Source of the DNA: Candidatus Desulfolinea nitratireducens
GTDB lineage: Bacteria; Chloroflexota; Anaerolineae; Anaerolineales; Villigracilaceae
Assembly: GCA_014382535.1 (NCBI GenBank)
Contig: JACNJN010000060.1
Location: 1 to 32,178, forward strand
Direction of reading: 5' to 3'
DNA length: 32,178 nucleotides
The notes below the pieces were generated by a model. The model did not search any database. It worked only from the letters and a program-made list of their open reading frames with translations, and was not told the DNA's origin. This document shows positions 32,051 to 32,178 of the stretch, piece after piece; within the stretch, counting starts at the first letter, position 1; each line of letters starts with the position of its first letter. The translations under genes were made by a program, and so were the position numbers.

Positions 32051-32178
32051 GTTGCCGGGCGTTAAATAATGGTTGCAGGGTGTAAATAATGGTTGCAGGG
32101 CGTTAAATAATGGTTGCAGGGCGTAAATAATGGTTGCAGGGCGTTAAATAATGGTTGCAGGGCGTTAAATAATGGTTG
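32051..32178. repeat. Tandem repeat of 20/21-bp units at the window end
   Basis: Units alternate regularly in length: GTTAAATAATGGTTGCAGGG plus one base (21 bp) and GTAAATAATGGTTGCAGGGC (20 bp). Five complete units (32061-32163) and one cut by the window end are seen, with a degenerate one before them. No coding content is seen. The array may continue past 32178. Confidence 0.85.

Noticed and set aside
32051-32178. CRISPR array
   Set aside because: Units of 20-21 bp are directly joined with no unique spacers, and no cas genes are near. This is a simple tandem repeat.

Overview
The window looks like a bacterial chromosome segment, most likely from a Chloroflexota (Anaerolineae-type) genome. 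That assignment is inference from the mixture of families (a B12-type methylmalonyl-CoA mutase large subunit, RtcB with archease, a DUF1761 protein, a C_GCAxxG_C_C protein, PqqD-radical SAM fusions, an Aap-type amino acid ABC system) and from many short palindromic repeats in intergenic gaps. No phylogenetic marker is present.

Layout. 1-2540 is AT-rich accessory DNA on the plus strand: the end of a glycoside hydrolase with a C-terminal beta-sandwich, a truncated HEPN-like fragment, and a three-gene overlapping unit (DUF3467 protein, putative antitoxin, RelE/ParE-like toxin). The unit lies between tRNA-Glu(TTC) and a 12-bp copy of that tRNA's 3' end, the geometry of a small element integrated at a tRNA. 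From 2907 to 12469 nearly everything is on the minus strand and closely packed: a zinc-ribbon membrane protein, a DUF2207 membrane protein with a striking Cys-Ala repeat tail, a REP-associated transposase, a radical SAM/SPASM protein with a PqqD-like domain, a paralogue of it that has lost the cluster cysteines, an isoprenylcysteine methyltransferase-like membrane enzyme, a C_GCAxxG_C_C protein, a PilZ protein, a dual-specificity phosphatase, a methyltransferase, signal peptidase I and two small hypothetical genes. 12555-19464 carries mostly plus-strand metabolic genes (methylmalonyl-CoA mutase, DUF1761, CoA-binding protein, UbiB-like kinase, amidinotransferase/DDAH-like enzyme), with two small minus-strand genes. 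19491-26473 is minus strand: lysA and a complete Aap-type polar amino acid ABC transporter. A saccharopine dehydrogenase-family gene runs divergently from the transporter. 28044-32004 is a minus-strand RNA-repair group (archease, DinB-like protein, RtcB) with a lipoprotein downstream and a hotdog thioesterase upstream. The window ends inside a tandem repeat.

Most interesting candidate system. The unit 6570-12469 has the form of a peptide- or protein-maturation cassette. It contains a membrane protein whose extreme C-terminus is (Cys-Ala)4-Gly-(Cys-Ala)3-Gly-Gly-Gly-Arg, a radical SAM/SPASM enzyme with a PqqD-like recognition domain, a cluster-less radical SAM-like paralogue with the same recognition domain, and an ICMT-like methyltransferase translationally coupled to that paralogue. 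I infer that the Cys-rich tail is the substrate. I do not know this arrangement as a characterised pathway.

Other points worth checking: the permease AapQ carries a mid-protein insertion resembling the second lobe of its own substrate-binding protein; two near-identical 125-bp MITE-like elements sit 4.6 kb apart, one directly in front of lysA; a REP-type repeat encodes part of the N-terminus of the radical SAM protein; and the lepB Shine-Dalgarno sequence lies inside a terminator stem.
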